From contig NZ_JAUSWV010000002.1 in the NCBI RefSeq assembly GCF_030815485.1, positions 5,890,001 to 5,954,000 on the forward strand: 64,000 nucleotides of DNA, given 5' to 3'. The notes beneath the pieces are model-generated. The model saw nothing but the letters and a program-made list of their open reading frames with translations. It did not search any database and had not been told where the DNA came from. Below are positions 20,395 through 29,040 of the stretch, piece after piece. The position numbers were made by a program, and so were the translations under genes. The stretch comes from Streptomyces rishiriensis. Lineage in GTDB: Bacteria > Actinomycetota > Actinomycetes > Streptomycetales > Streptomycetaceae. Numbering within the stretch: position 1 is the first letter of the stretch; the number at the start of each line of letters is the position of its first letter.

Positions 20395-21207
20395 ATGGAT
20401 TTCCCCCCGGCGAACTTTCCGACGGACTACTCCGCGGACTTTCCGGCGCAGGCGCACCCCCATCCGCACGGCGGATGGCCCGGCAACGAGCTGGAGGAGG
20501 TGCTCTCCGTCTCCCTCGGCGTGCCGGGAGCCGGCGGCCGGATCGTCGAGGTGCTCGGACGCAGCTTCGTCTGGGTGCCGCTGCCCGGCGGCGGCGGCCC
20601 GCACAGCGGCCCTCTGGACCTGCCCACGATGGAGCTCGAGGGCCAGGTGTACGTGCCGGTCTTCAGCTCCGAGGAACAGTTCCGGCAGGTCGTGGGCTCC
20701 CACATGTCGTTCACGATCGCGCCGGCCGTGGAGTTCGCCCGGGGACTGCCCCCGCAGGTGGGCATCCTGGTGAACCCGGACGGCGTGGTCGGCATCCCGC
20801 TGCCGCCGCCCGCCGTGGCCGAGCTGTGCCGGGCGGGCCGCACCTCGCCGGACGGCACCGCGGGCGGCGGACGGGTCCGCCTCTACGAGCCCGACTGGCA
20901 GGACGAGCCGATGGACTTCCTGGCCGCGGCCTCGGCGGAGTTCGAGGCCACGGGCGTGGTCCGCACGGCCCGCCGCTGCCTGGCCGTCATCGAGACGGCG
21001 GACCCGGTGATGTTCGTGGGCGTGGAACTCTCCCACCTCGAAGGCGACCTGAGGGCCCTGCCCCTTGAGGCCCTGGGCAGGGCGCTGGGCAGGACGCCGG
21101 CCCCGTGGCCGGTCAACCTGGTCCTCCTGGACGTGGCCCAGGATCCGGTGGGCGACTGGCTGAGGGAGCGGGTCCGCCCCTTCTACACGGGGTTCCACCA
21201 GGTCTGA
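20395..21207 (+). CDS. SseB-like protein (enhanced serine sensitivity family), copy 1
   Basis: 270-aa protein with an N-terminal SseB domain (FVWVPLPGGGG, VYVPVFSSEEQFRQVVG, GLPPQVGILVNPDGVVGIPL) and the SseB C-terminal domain (LYEPDWQDEPMDFLAAASAEF; VLLDVAQDPVGDWLRERVRPFY). E. coli SseB has similar length; its biochemical role is unknown, and 'enhanced serine sensitivity' is only a phenotype name. TAGCCT at 20345-20350 may be the -10 box. The next gene belongs to the same family. Confidence 0.85.
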   Translation: MDFPPANFPTDYSADFPAQAHPHPHGGWPGNELEEVLSVSLGVPGAGGRIVEVLGRSFVWVPLPGGGGPHSGPLDLPTMELEGQVYVPVFSSEEQFRQVVGSHMSFTIAPAVEFARGLPPQVGILVNPDGVVGIPLPPPAVAELCRAGRTSPDGTAGGGRVRLYEPDWQDEPMDFLAAASAEFEATGVVRTARRCLAVIETADPVMFVGVELSHLEGDLRALPLEALGRALGRTPAPWPVNLVLLDVAQDPVGDWLRERVRPFYTGFHQV

Positions 21208-21221
21208 GGAGCAGCCCGCCT

Positions 21222-21283
21222 GACGGGGCGCGGGGCTGTCCTCGGCCGCGGCCCCGCCGCGGGGCGCGCCCCGCCGCACCCGA
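21222..21283. repeat. Degenerate Streptomyces intergenic repeat with hairpins
   Basis: GACGGGGCGCGGGGCTGTCC begins a segment that continues through CGGCCCCGCCGCGGGGCGCG. It resembles the GGGGCGCGGGGCTGT element common between Streptomyces genes and can fold into several hairpins, probably ending transcription of the first SseB-like gene. Confidence 0.55.
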
Positions 21284-21391
21284 CGCGCGTCCGCCGGCGC
21301 GCAGTCGGTCCCGAGCTCCCAACGGCTCGGCCGGGCAGAGCGCCTAAGCTGGACTCCAACGCGGGACGTTTTCTCGAAGGGGCGATAAAAA

Positions 21392-22186
21392 GTGAGCGCT
21401 GGCACTGCCGCGACCGGCTCGGTCGAGCACATGCTGCGCCAGGTCACGCCCGGGCGCTACGACGCCTACGAGGCGCTCCTGCGCGCGCTCGCGACCCCCT
21501 CGTCCGGCCAGGTCTGGATGCTGCTGTGGCACGGCCAGGCCGGCTCCCCGGACGCCCAGTACGGAAACATGGAGGTCGACGGGCACGGCTACGCGCCGTG
21601 TGTCACCTCCGCCCAGGAACTCAGCGCGAGTGGCTGGAACAGGTCGTACGAGGTGGTCGACGGGCTGGACGTGGCCCGCACCCTCTACCCCGACCACTAC
21701 GGCCTCTGGCTGAACCCGCACGCCCCCGGCGGCGGGGTCGGCATTCCGTGGCTGGACCTGCGCCGTATCGCCACCGGCCTGGAGCGCCAGCCGGCCGGGC
21801 CGTTGCGGCTGTCCGAACCGGGCATCGAGATTCCGCAGTTCTACGCCCTGCTCGCGCAGAACGCCCACCGTACCCCGGCGGTCCGCGCGTTGCGCCGCGC
21901 CTGGGTGCAGCCGGCGCTGGGAGCGCCCTACCTGGCCATCGGGCTCGACGTGTACGACGCCTCGCCGCCGGCCGTGGACGCCGTACGGGCGATGATGCAG
22001 CAGTCCATCGGGGCCGTGCCGGACGGGCTGCCGGTGTCGACGGTCGCCATGACCGACGAGTACGACCCCGTCGTGATGTGGATGCGTGCCACCGCCCGGC
22101 CCTTCTACGACCGCGAGGCCCACGCCCCGGCCCCGGCCCAGGCGCCCGCGGGCGGCTACGGGTATCCGCCCACCGGACGCTACTGA
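21392..22186 (+). CDS. SseB-like protein (enhanced serine sensitivity family), copy 2
   Basis: 264-aa protein. It has the SseB-type N-terminal layout (VWMLLWHGQAGSPDAQYGNM, YPDHYGLWLNPHAPGGGVGI) and an SseB C-terminal domain (YLAIGLDVYDASPPAVDAVR; VVMWMRATARPFYDR) and a Pro/Gly/Tyr-rich tail. It is clearly related to the gene before it but diverged, so the pair looks like an old tandem duplication. GTG 21392 is used; TAAGCT (21345-21350) is a plausible -10 box with a leader of about 35 bases. No catalytic motif is recognised. Confidence 0.8.
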   Translation: MSAGTAATGSVEHMLRQVTPGRYDAYEALLRALATPSSGQVWMLLWHGQAGSPDAQYGNMEVDGHGYAPCVTSAQELSASGWNRSYEVVDGLDVARTLYPDHYGLWLNPHAPGGGVGIPWLDLRRIATGLERQPAGPLRLSEPGIEIPQFYALLAQNAHRTPAVRALRRAWVQPALGAPYLAIGLDVYDASPPAVDAVRAMMQQSIGAVPDGLPVSTVAMTDEYDPVVMWMRATARPFYDREAHAPAPAQAPAGGYGYPPTGRY

Positions 22187-22498
22187 TCCCCGTCACGGGT
22201 CCGCCATAAAGTGGAGGCCGGACTTCTTCGCGCGTAGATGAAGGCGATTGGTCCGTTTTTCGACCGATCTGCCCCAATAGGTCACCGTCCGGGGGGCGTT
22301 ACCCGCCGTCCGGATAACGGAACCCCTCTACCCGGATCACGTTTACGCATCCATTCACTGCCAAGTCTGGCTACAGATCGCCAAACCGTTGAAGACTCCG
22401 GCGTCAGGGGACTTATCCCCTGCGTATTACGGACTGATCACGCCGCTACAGCGGCAAGTGCGGGCCGGCTACCGCCGGTTGAGAGGGGTCCCTGCCAG
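22187..22498 (+). other. Promoter region of the oligopeptide transporter operon
   Basis: 312 bases without a gene. Its base composition is less GC-rich than the coding DNA. A small hairpin CAGGGG-acttat-CCCCTG (about 22406-22424) and GCCGCTACAGCGGC near 22443 lie in the probable leader. GAGAGGGG about 10 bases before ATG 22499 is the ribosome site. I cannot assign a promoter with confidence. Confidence 0.4.
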
Positions 22499-23506
22499 AT
22501 GACGGCACCATTGCACGAGCCGACCGCGGAAGCGGCCCCGAGCGCGGCCGAGGAAGCGTCGGTCGCCACCAGCGGCGCCAAGGCCGTTCAGGGCCGTTCC
22601 CTGGGCCGGATCGCCTGGGAGCGCCTCAAGCGGGACAAGCTCGCCCTCACGGGCGGCGTCGTCGTGCTCGTCCTGGTCGTGGTCGCGCTGCTCGCGCCGG
22701 TCATCACCGGGCTGCTCGGGCAGGACCCGAACGAGTACCACGAGAACCTCATCGACCCGCTCTTCGGTACGCCCACGGGCTCCTTGGGCGGCGTCAGCGG
22801 CGACCACCTGCTCGGCGTCGAGCCGGTCAACGGCCGCGACATCTTCGCCCGCATCCTCTACGGGGCCCGGATCTCGCTGCTGGTCGGCTTCCTGTCGGCC
22901 GTGGTCGCGGTCATCCTCGGAACGGTGCTGGGCATCCTCGCCGGCTTCTTCGGCGGCTGGGTCGACTCGCTCATCAGCCGGGTGATGGACGGCCTGCTCG
23001 CCTTCCCGCAGCTGCTGTTCATCATCGCGCTGGTCTCCGTCATGCCGAACGACCTGCTCGGCCTCTCCGGTTCGAGCGTGCGTGTCTTCGTGATGATCCT
23101 GGTCATCGGCTTCTTCGGCTGGCCCTACATCGGACGTGTGGTGCGCGGTCAGACGCTCTCGCTGCGTGAGCGCGAGTACGTCGAGGCCGCCCGATCGCTG
23201 GGCGCGGGGCGGCTGTACATCCTGTTCAAGGAACTGCTGCCCAACCTGGTCGCCCCGATCGTCGTGTACACGACGATGATGATCCCGACCAACATCCTCA
23301 CCGAGGCGGCGCTCAGCTTCCTGGGCGTCGGGGTCAAGCCGCCCACCGCCTCGTGGGGGCAGATGCTCTCGAGCGCGATCGACTACTACGAGTCGGACCC
23401 GATGTACATGGTGGTCCCGGGTGTGGCGATCTTCATCACCGTGCTCGCCTTCAATCTCTTCGGCGACGGCGTACGGGACGCGCTGGACCCGAAGGCCTCC
23501 CGCTGA
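22499..23506 (+). CDS. Oligopeptide ABC transporter permease (DppC/OppC type)
   Basis: 335-aa inner permease subunit. A polar Ala/Glu-rich N-terminus (about 60 residues) precedes a first transmembrane helix (LTGGVVVLVLVVVALLAPV), a periplasm-like segment, and a BPD_transp_1 domain of five helices with the coupling EAA-type loop EREYVEAARSLGAGRLYILF. ATG 22499 begins MTAPLHEPTAEA. It is the first gene of a five-gene importer in which this permease precedes the binding protein, unlike the common A-B-C-D-F order. The transporter should import peptides, which in Streptomyces include nutrients and extracellular signals. Confidence 0.92.
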   Translation: MTAPLHEPTAEAAPSAAEEASVATSGAKAVQGRSLGRIAWERLKRDKLALTGGVVVLVLVVVALLAPVITGLLGQDPNEYHENLIDPLFGTPTGSLGGVSGDHLLGVEPVNGRDIFARILYGARISLLVGFLSAVVAVILGTVLGILAGFFGGWVDSLISRVMDGLLAFPQLLFIIALVSVMPNDLLGLSGSSVRVFVMILVIGFFGWPYIGRVVRGQTLSLREREYVEAARSLGAGRLYILFKELLPNLVAPIVVYTTMMIPTNILTEAALSFLGVGVKPPTASWGQMLSSAIDYYESDPMYMVVPGVAIFITVLAFNLFGDGVRDALDPKASR

Positions 23507-23625
23507 TCCGCCCCGTCGGGGATCCGCGACCACAGCGAGCCGCGAAACCGCCGAACACACGGCGCCCCAACCGTCCCGTGGTCTTCACACGGGGTATCTC
23601 TCATCTATCCGGAGGATCCGAGATC

Positions 23626-25425
23626 GTGACTACCCAACGCACCTCAGGGCGGCGGAAGCAGGCATTTGCCGCTGCTGCCGCGGTCGCCGCGCTGCTGACC
23701 ACTGCGGCGTGCGGCGGCGGTGGAGACGACGGCGACAAGGGCTCGAGCTCCGGCGCCGCCGGCTTCGACGCCGCGAACAACAAGATCGCCCAGGCTTCCG
23801 CCGCCAAGAAGGGCGGCACGCTGAAGTTCGGTGCCGCGCAGGACGCCGACTCGTGGGACACCACGCGTGGCTACTACGGCATGATGTGGAACTTCGCCCG
23901 CTACTACAGCCGCCAGCTCGTCACGAACAAGGCCGAGCCGGGCGCCGCGGGCGCCGAGGTCACTCCGGACCTCGCCACCGAGACCGCGAAGGTCACGGAC
24001 GACGGCAAGACCTACACGTACACCCTGCGTGACGGCGTCACGTGGGAGGACGGCAAGCCGATCACGTCGAAGGACGTGAAGTACGGCATCGAGCGCGTGT
24101 GGGCGCAGGACGTGCTGTCCGGCGGTCCGACGTACCTGAAGGACGTCCTCGACCCCAAGGGCGAGTACAAGGGCCCCTACAAGGACACGTCCGCGGACAA
24201 GCTGGGTCTGAAGGCGATCGACACGCCCGACGACAAGACCATCGTCTTCCACCTCCCGCAGGCCAACTCGGACTTCGAGGAGATGCTGGCCCTGGTCTCG
24301 GCCTCGCCGGTCCGCCAGGACATGGACACCAAGTCCAAGTACGGCCTGAAGCCGTTCTCCTCGGGCCCGTACAAGTTCGCGTCCTACTCCCCGGGCAAGG
24401 ACCTCAAGCTGGTCCGCAACACCTCCTGGAAGCAGGCCTCGGACCCGATCCGCAAGGCCTACCCGGACCAGATCACCATCCAGTTCTTCTCGGACGCCAA
24501 CCAGCTCGACCAGCGTCTGCTGAGCGGTGACCTGGACCTGGACCTGAACCAGACCGGAATGTCGCCGCAGGGCCGCACCACCGCCCTGAAGCAGCACAAG
24601 GGCAACCTGGACAACCCGGTCTCCGGCTACGTCCGTTACGCGGTCTTCCCGCAGAGCGTCGCGCCGTTCAACAACATCGAGTGCCGCAAGGCCGTCATCC
24701 TCGGCGCCGACCACGTGTCGCTGCAGACCGCCCGCGGCGGCCCGATCGCCGGTGGTGACATCGGCACCAACATGCTGCCGCCGTCCGTCCCGGGTGCCGA
24801 GGGCCAGAAGTACGACCCGTACGAGATCTCCGGCGCCAACAAGAGCGGCAACGAGGCCAAGGCCAAGGAGGCCCTGAAGGCCTGCGGTCAGCCGAACGGC
24901 TTCAAGACCACCATCGCGGTCCGTAACAACAAGCCGGTCGAGGTGGCCACCGCCCAGTCCCTCCAGGCGTCGCTGAAGAAGATCGGCATCACCGCCGAGA
25001 TCGACCAGTACGACGGCTCGCAGACCGCCGGCATCATCGGCAGCCCTTCGAACGTGAAGAAGAAGGGCTACGGCATCATCATCATGGGCTGGGGTCCGGA
25101 CTTCCCGTCCGTGCAGGGCTTCGGTCTGCCGCTGTGGAGCAGCAAGTACATCGCTGAGAGCGGCAACAACAACTACGCGCTCATCAACGACAAGACGATC
25201 GACGGTCTGTTCTCCTCGTACGTCACCACCCTGGACGACGCCGGCAAGACCAAGATCGCCACGGAGATCAACCACAAGGTGATGGAGGGCGCGTACTACC
25301 TGCCCTTCGTCTTCGAGCGGTTCATCAACTGGCGCTCGGACAACCTGGCGAACGTCTACACCACCGACGGTTACAGCGGTCAGTACGACTTCGTGAACCT
25401 CGGTCTGAAGAACCCGAAGAAGTAG
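23626..25425 (+). CDS. Oligopeptide-binding lipoprotein (SBP family 5)
   Basis: 599-aa extracytoplasmic binding protein that delivers peptides to the permeases. GTG 23626 has GGAGGA 8 bases upstream. The signal peptide ends in lipobox LLTTAAC, followed by a Gly/Asp/Ser linker. The SBP_bac_5 body shows the typical opening GGTLKFGAAQDADSWDTTRG and DLATETAKVTDDGKTYTYTL. Codon choice is extreme (GGC, AAG, GAC), suggesting high expression. A stable hairpin between this gene and the next permease could stabilise its mRNA relative to the distal genes. Confidence 0.93.
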   Translation: MTTQRTSGRRKQAFAAAAAVAALLTTAACGGGGDDGDKGSSSGAAGFDAANNKIAQASAAKKGGTLKFGAAQDADSWDTTRGYYGMMWNFARYYSRQLVTNKAEPGAAGAEVTPDLATETAKVTDDGKTYTYTLRDGVTWEDGKPITSKDVKYGIERVWAQDVLSGGPTYLKDVLDPKGEYKGPYKDTSADKLGLKAIDTPDDKTIVFHLPQANSDFEEMLALVSASPVRQDMDTKSKYGLKPFSSGPYKFASYSPGKDLKLVRNTSWKQASDPIRKAYPDQITIQFFSDANQLDQRLLSGDLDLDLNQTGMSPQGRTTALKQHKGNLDNPVSGYVRYAVFPQSVAPFNNIECRKAVILGADHVSLQTARGGPIAGGDIGTNMLPPSVPGAEGQKYDPYEISGANKSGNEAKAKEALKACGQPNGFKTTIAVRNNKPVEVATAQSLQASLKKIGITAEIDQYDGSQTAGIIGSPSNVKKKGYGIIIMGWGPDFPSVQGFGLPLWSSKYIAESGNNNYALINDKTIDGLFSSYVTTLDDAGKTKIATEINHKVMEGAYYLPFVFERFINWRSDNLANVYTTDGYSGQYDFVNLGLKNPKK

Positions 25426-25477
25426 TCCCGGCACACCCGCCGAACGGCACGAAAGGCAGGTGAAGGCCGGCGCGGCG

Positions 25478-25518
25478 GATCCGCGGGTCACTGGACACAA
25501 TCCGGTGGCCCGCGGTCC
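25478..25518 (+). other. Intercistronic stem-loop after the binding-protein gene
   Basis: CCGCGGGTCACTGG (25481-25494) pairs, with two mismatches, with CCGGTGGCCCGCGG (25502-25515). It lies inside the operon, so it is likely a partial terminator or mRNA stabiliser that raises binding-protein output over the downstream permease. Confidence 0.55.
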
Positions 25519-25535
25519 GCGGCGGGCCGAGAGCT

Positions 25536-26534
25536 GTGCTCGCTTACCTCATCAGGCGGTTGTTCGCCGCCGTAGTGATGCTCGTGGTCATCGTCATGGT
25601 GGTCTTCGGCATCTTCTTCCTCATCCCCAAGTGGGCTGGCGTAGACATCGCCTTGAGCTTCGTGGGCAAGCAGGCCGACCCTGCCGCCGTCGAGGGTGTG
25701 CGCGAGAAGCTGGGCCTGGGCGACCCGATCTACGCCCAGGTCTGGGAGTTCTTCAAGGGCATCTTCGCCGGCCGTACCTACACGGGCGGCGGCGATTCCA
25801 TCCACTGCGCCGCCCCGTGCTTCGGTTACTCCTTCCGCAGTGAACAGGCCGTCTGGCCGGTGCTGACCGACCGCTTCCCGGTGACCCTGGCGCTCGCGCT
25901 CGGTGCCGCCGTGCTGTGGCTGATCTTCGGTGTCTCGGCCGGTGTGCTCTCCGCGCTCAAGCGGGGCAGCCTGTGGGACCGCGGCGCGATGGTCATCGCG
26001 CTCTCGGGCGTCTCCCTCCCGATCTACTTCACCGGCATGGTCGCCCTGTCGATCTTCGTCTACGGACTGGATCTGTTCGACGGGCAGTTCGTGCCGCTGG
26101 ACGAGAGTTTCAGCGGCTGGTTCGGCGGCATGATCCTGCCGTGGGTCACCCTCGCGTTCCTGTACGCGGCCATGTACGCCCGCATCACCCGGGCCACCAT
26201 GCTGGAGATCCTCGGCGAGGACTACATCCGTACCGCCCGCGCCAAGGGCCTCAAGGAACACACCGTCATCGGCAAGCACGCCATGCGCTCCACGATGACT
26301 CCGCTGCTGACCATGCTCGGCATGGACCTCGGCGCCCTCATCGGCGGTGCGATCCTGACCGAGACGGCGTTCAACCTGCCCGGCCTCGGCCAGGCGGTGC
26401 TCAACGCCATCAAGAACCAGGACCTGCCCATCATCCTGGGCGTCACCCTGATCACCTCCCTGGCGGTGCTCGTCGCCAACCTCGTGGTGGACATCCTGTA
26501 CGCCGTGATCGACCCCCGAGTGAGGCTCGCATGA
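25536..26534 (+). CDS. Oligopeptide ABC transporter permease (DppB/OppB type)
   Basis: 332-aa membrane subunit with an N-terminal helix (LIRRLFAAVVMLVVIVMVVFGIFFL), a roughly 60-residue extracytoplasmic segment, and BPD_transp_1 helices with the cytoplasmic coupling loop GEDYIRTARAKGLKEHTVIGKHAMR. GTG 25536 is the start; no good ribosome site is visible, but the product begins as family members do (MLAYLIRRL). Residues 85-105 contain a Cys pair in IHCAAPCFGY within the external loop, which could form a disulfide. The stop overlaps the next ATG (ATGA), so translation is coupled to the ATPase. Confidence 0.92.
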   Translation: MLAYLIRRLFAAVVMLVVIVMVVFGIFFLIPKWAGVDIALSFVGKQADPAAVEGVREKLGLGDPIYAQVWEFFKGIFAGRTYTGGGDSIHCAAPCFGYSFRSEQAVWPVLTDRFPVTLALALGAAVLWLIFGVSAGVLSALKRGSLWDRGAMVIALSGVSLPIYFTGMVALSIFVYGLDLFDGQFVPLDESFSGWFGGMILPWVTLAFLYAAMYARITRATMLEILGEDYIRTARAKGLKEHTVIGKHAMRSTMTPLLTMLGMDLGALIGGAILTETAFNLPGLGQAVLNAIKNQDLPIILGVTLITSLAVLVANLVVDILYAVIDPRVRLA

Positions 26535-27628
26535 CCGAACTCAGCAAGAGCGGAGCGGCCGTGGGCGAACCCACCCCCGCCTCGCCCGCGCCGACCGCCT
26601 TCCTCGAAGTGCGCGACCTCAAGGTGCACTTCCCGACCGACGACGGCCTGGTCAAGTCCGTCGACGGGCTCAGCTTCCAGCTGGAGAAGGGCAAGACCCT
26701 CGGCATCGTGGGCGAGTCCGGCTCCGGCAAGTCGGTGACCTCGCTCGGCATCATGGGCCTGCACACCGCCGGCCAGTACGGCAAGCGCAAGGCGCAGATC
26801 TCCGGCGAGATCTGGCTGGACGGCACCGAGCTGCTGTCCGCCGACCCCGACCACGTGCGCAAGCTGCGCGGCCGTGAGATGGCGATGATCTTCCAGGATC
26901 CGCTGTCGGCGCTGCACCCGTACTACACGATCGGTCAGCAGATCGTGGAGGCGTACCGGATCCACCACGACGTCACCAAGAAGGCCGCCAAGCGCCGCGC
27001 GGTCGAGATGCTCGACCGGGTGGGCATCCCGCAGCCGGACAAGCGGGTCGACAGCTACCCGCACGAGTTCTCCGGCGGTATGCGTCAGCGCGCGATGATC
27101 GCGATGTCGCTGGTCAACAACCCCGAGCTGCTGATCGCGGACGAGCCGACGACCGCCCTGGACGTAACCGTCCAGGCGCAGATCCTCGACCTCATCCGCG
27201 ACCTCCAGAAGGAGTTCGGCTCCGCGGTCGTCGTCATCACCCACGACCTGGGTGTGGTGGCCGAACTCGCCGACGACATCCTGGTGATGTACGGCGGCCG
27301 CTGCGTCGAGCGGGGCCCGGCCGACAAGGTGTTCTACGAGCCCCGGCACCCCTACACCTGGGGCCTGCTCGGCTCGATGCCGCGGCTGGACCGTGAGCAG
27401 CAGGAGCGCCTGATCCCGGTCAAGGGCTCCCCGCCCTCGCTGATCAACATCCCGTCCGGCTGCGCCTTCAACCCGCGCTGCCCGTACGCGGACCTCCCGA
27501 AGGACAACGTCACCCGCACCGTCCGGCCCGAGCTGGCCGAGGTCGGCAGCCGGCACTGGGCCGCCTGCCACCTGGGCACGGAGCAGCGGGAGCGTATCTG
27601 GACCGAAGAGATTGCGCCGAAGCTGTGA
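26531..27628 (+). CDS. Oligopeptide ABC transporter ATPase (DppD/OppD type)
   Basis: 365-aa cytoplasmic ATPase. Walker A GESGSGKSV, Q-loop IFQDPLSAL, signature FSGGMRQR, Walker B LLIADEPTTALD and the H-loop VVITHDLGV are intact. The C-terminal oligopeptide/dipeptide domain carries the Cys motif GCAFNPRCPY. A polar N-terminal tail of about 25 residues precedes the domain. ATG 26531 overlaps the permease stop by four bases, and its own stop overlaps the start of the second ATPase, giving a fully coupled block. Confidence 0.94.
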   Translation: MTELSKSGAAVGEPTPASPAPTAFLEVRDLKVHFPTDDGLVKSVDGLSFQLEKGKTLGIVGESGSGKSVTSLGIMGLHTAGQYGKRKAQISGEIWLDGTELLSADPDHVRKLRGREMAMIFQDPLSALHPYYTIGQQIVEAYRIHHDVTKKAAKRRAVEMLDRVGIPQPDKRVDSYPHEFSGGMRQRAMIAMSLVNNPELLIADEPTTALDVTVQAQILDLIRDLQKEFGSAVVVITHDLGVVAELADDILVMYGGRCVERGPADKVFYEPRHPYTWGLLGSMPRLDREQQERLIPVKGSPPSLINIPSGCAFNPRCPYADLPKDNVTRTVRPELAEVGSRHWAACHLGTEQRERIWTEEIAPKL

Positions 27629-28977
27629 GTGACGACGAGAAAGCGGTGAAGATCCCCGCGCAGGCCGACGGCCCGAAGGCGGAGGGCGCGACCCTCGCCA
27701 AGGACGCCGCCCCCGGCGAGGTCCTGCTGAAGGTGACCGGGCTCCAGAAGCACTTCCCGATCAAGAAGGGCCTGCTCCAGCGGCAGGTCGGGGCGGTGCA
27801 CGCGGTCGACGGCATCGACTTCGAGGTCCGCTCCGGCGAGACCCTCGGCGTCGTGGGCGAGTCCGGCTGCGGCAAGTCCACGATGGGACGGCTGATCACC
27901 CGGCTGCTCGAACCGACCGCGGGCAAGGTCGAGTTCCAGGGCAAGGACATCACCCACCTCGGGGTGAGCGGCATGCGTCCGCTGCGCCGCGATGTGCAGA
28001 TGATCTTCCAGGACCCGTACTCGTCGCTGAACCCGCGCCACACCATCGGCACGATCGTCGGCGCTCCCTTCAAGCTCCAGGGCGTCGAGCCCGAGGGCGG
28101 CATCAAGAAGGAAGTCCAGCGGCTGCTGTCGGTCGTGGGCCTCAACCCCGAGCACTACAACCGCTACCCGCACGAGTTCTCCGGCGGTCAGCGCCAGCGC
28201 ATCGGCATCGCCCGCGCGCTCGCGCTGAACCCGAAGCTGGTCGTGGCGGACGAGCCGGTCTCGGCGCTCGACGTGTCGATCCAGGCCCAGGTCGTCAACC
28301 TGCTCGACGACCTCCAGCAGGAGCTCGGCCTCACGTACGTGATCATCGCGCACGACCTCTCGGTCGTCCGCCACGTCTCGGACCGCATCGCGGTGATGTA
28401 CCTCGGCAAGATCGTGGAGCTGGCCGACCGCGACCTGCTCTACAAGTCGCCGATGCACCCGTACACCAAGGCGCTGATGTCGGCGGTGCCGATCCCGGAC
28501 CCGCGGCGCAAGAACGCCAAGAGCGAGCGGATCCTGCTCAAGGGTGACGTGCCCTCGCCGATCTCGCCGCCGAGCGGCTGCCGCTTCCACACCCGGTGCT
28601 GGAAGGCGACCGAGGTCTGCAAGACCACCGAGCCGGCGCTCGTCGAGCTGCGGCCCGGCCAGCAGGTCGCCTGCCACCACCCGGAGAACTTCGAGGACCA
28701 GGCCCCGCAGGACACCGTCCTGCTGACCGTCGCCAAGGAGGCGGCGGAGCTGGTCGCCGACGAGGTGCTCGCGGAGTCGGCGGAGACGTCGGCCGCGGTG
28801 GCGGCGGAAGTGGCGGAGACGACGGCCGCGGAGGCCGCCGCACCGGCGGAGGCTGCCGAGCCGGCCGAAGCGGTTGCCGAGCCGGCCGAGGCATCGGAGC
28901 CGACCGGGGACGCCGAGGCGGCCGACGAGGTCGCGCCGGAGGCTTCCGGTGACGACACTCCGGCCAAAGAGAAGTAA
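27625..28977 (+). CDS. Oligopeptide ABC transporter ATPase (DppF/OppF type) with acidic tail
   Basis: 450-aa partner ATPase. Walker A GESGCGKST, Q-loop IFQDPYSSLNPRHTIG, signature FSGGQRQR, Walker B LVVADEPVSALD and H-loop IIAHDLSVV are intact, and the C-terminal oligo_HPY domain has the Cys motif GCRFHTRCW. GTG 27625 overlaps the preceding stop (GTGA). The last 85 or so residues are an Ala/Glu-rich low-complexity extension (repeats such as AAEVAETTAAEAAAPAEA) absent from typical OppF proteins (about 330-380 aa). The tail may be disordered or helical; its role is unknown. The operon ends here at a strong terminator. Confidence 0.93.
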   Translation: MSDDEKAVKIPAQADGPKAEGATLAKDAAPGEVLLKVTGLQKHFPIKKGLLQRQVGAVHAVDGIDFEVRSGETLGVVGESGCGKSTMGRLITRLLEPTAGKVEFQGKDITHLGVSGMRPLRRDVQMIFQDPYSSLNPRHTIGTIVGAPFKLQGVEPEGGIKKEVQRLLSVVGLNPEHYNRYPHEFSGGQRQRIGIARALALNPKLVVADEPVSALDVSIQAQVVNLLDDLQQELGLTYVIIAHDLSVVRHVSDRIAVMYLGKIVELADRDLLYKSPMHPYTKALMSAVPIPDPRRKNAKSERILLKGDVPSPISPPSGCRFHTRCWKATEVCKTTEPALVELRPGQQVACHHPENFEDQAPQDTVLLTVAKEAAELVADEVLAESAETSAAVAAEVAETTAAEAAAPAEAAEPAEAVAEPAEASEPTGDAEAADEVAPEASGDDTPAKEK

Positions 28978-28985
28978 GTAACACC

Positions 28986-29018
28986 GAGCCCCCGCCTTGC
29001 AATGTAAGGCGGGGGCTC
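28986..29018 (+). terminator. Terminator of the oligopeptide transporter operon
   Basis: GAGCCCCCGCCTT (28986-28998) pairs perfectly with AAGGCGGGGGCTC (29006-29018), a 13-bp stem with a 7-base loop, directly after the last ATPase gene. Confidence 0.9.
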
Positions 29019-29040
29019 TGTGCTGGGTGAGAATGTAGGG

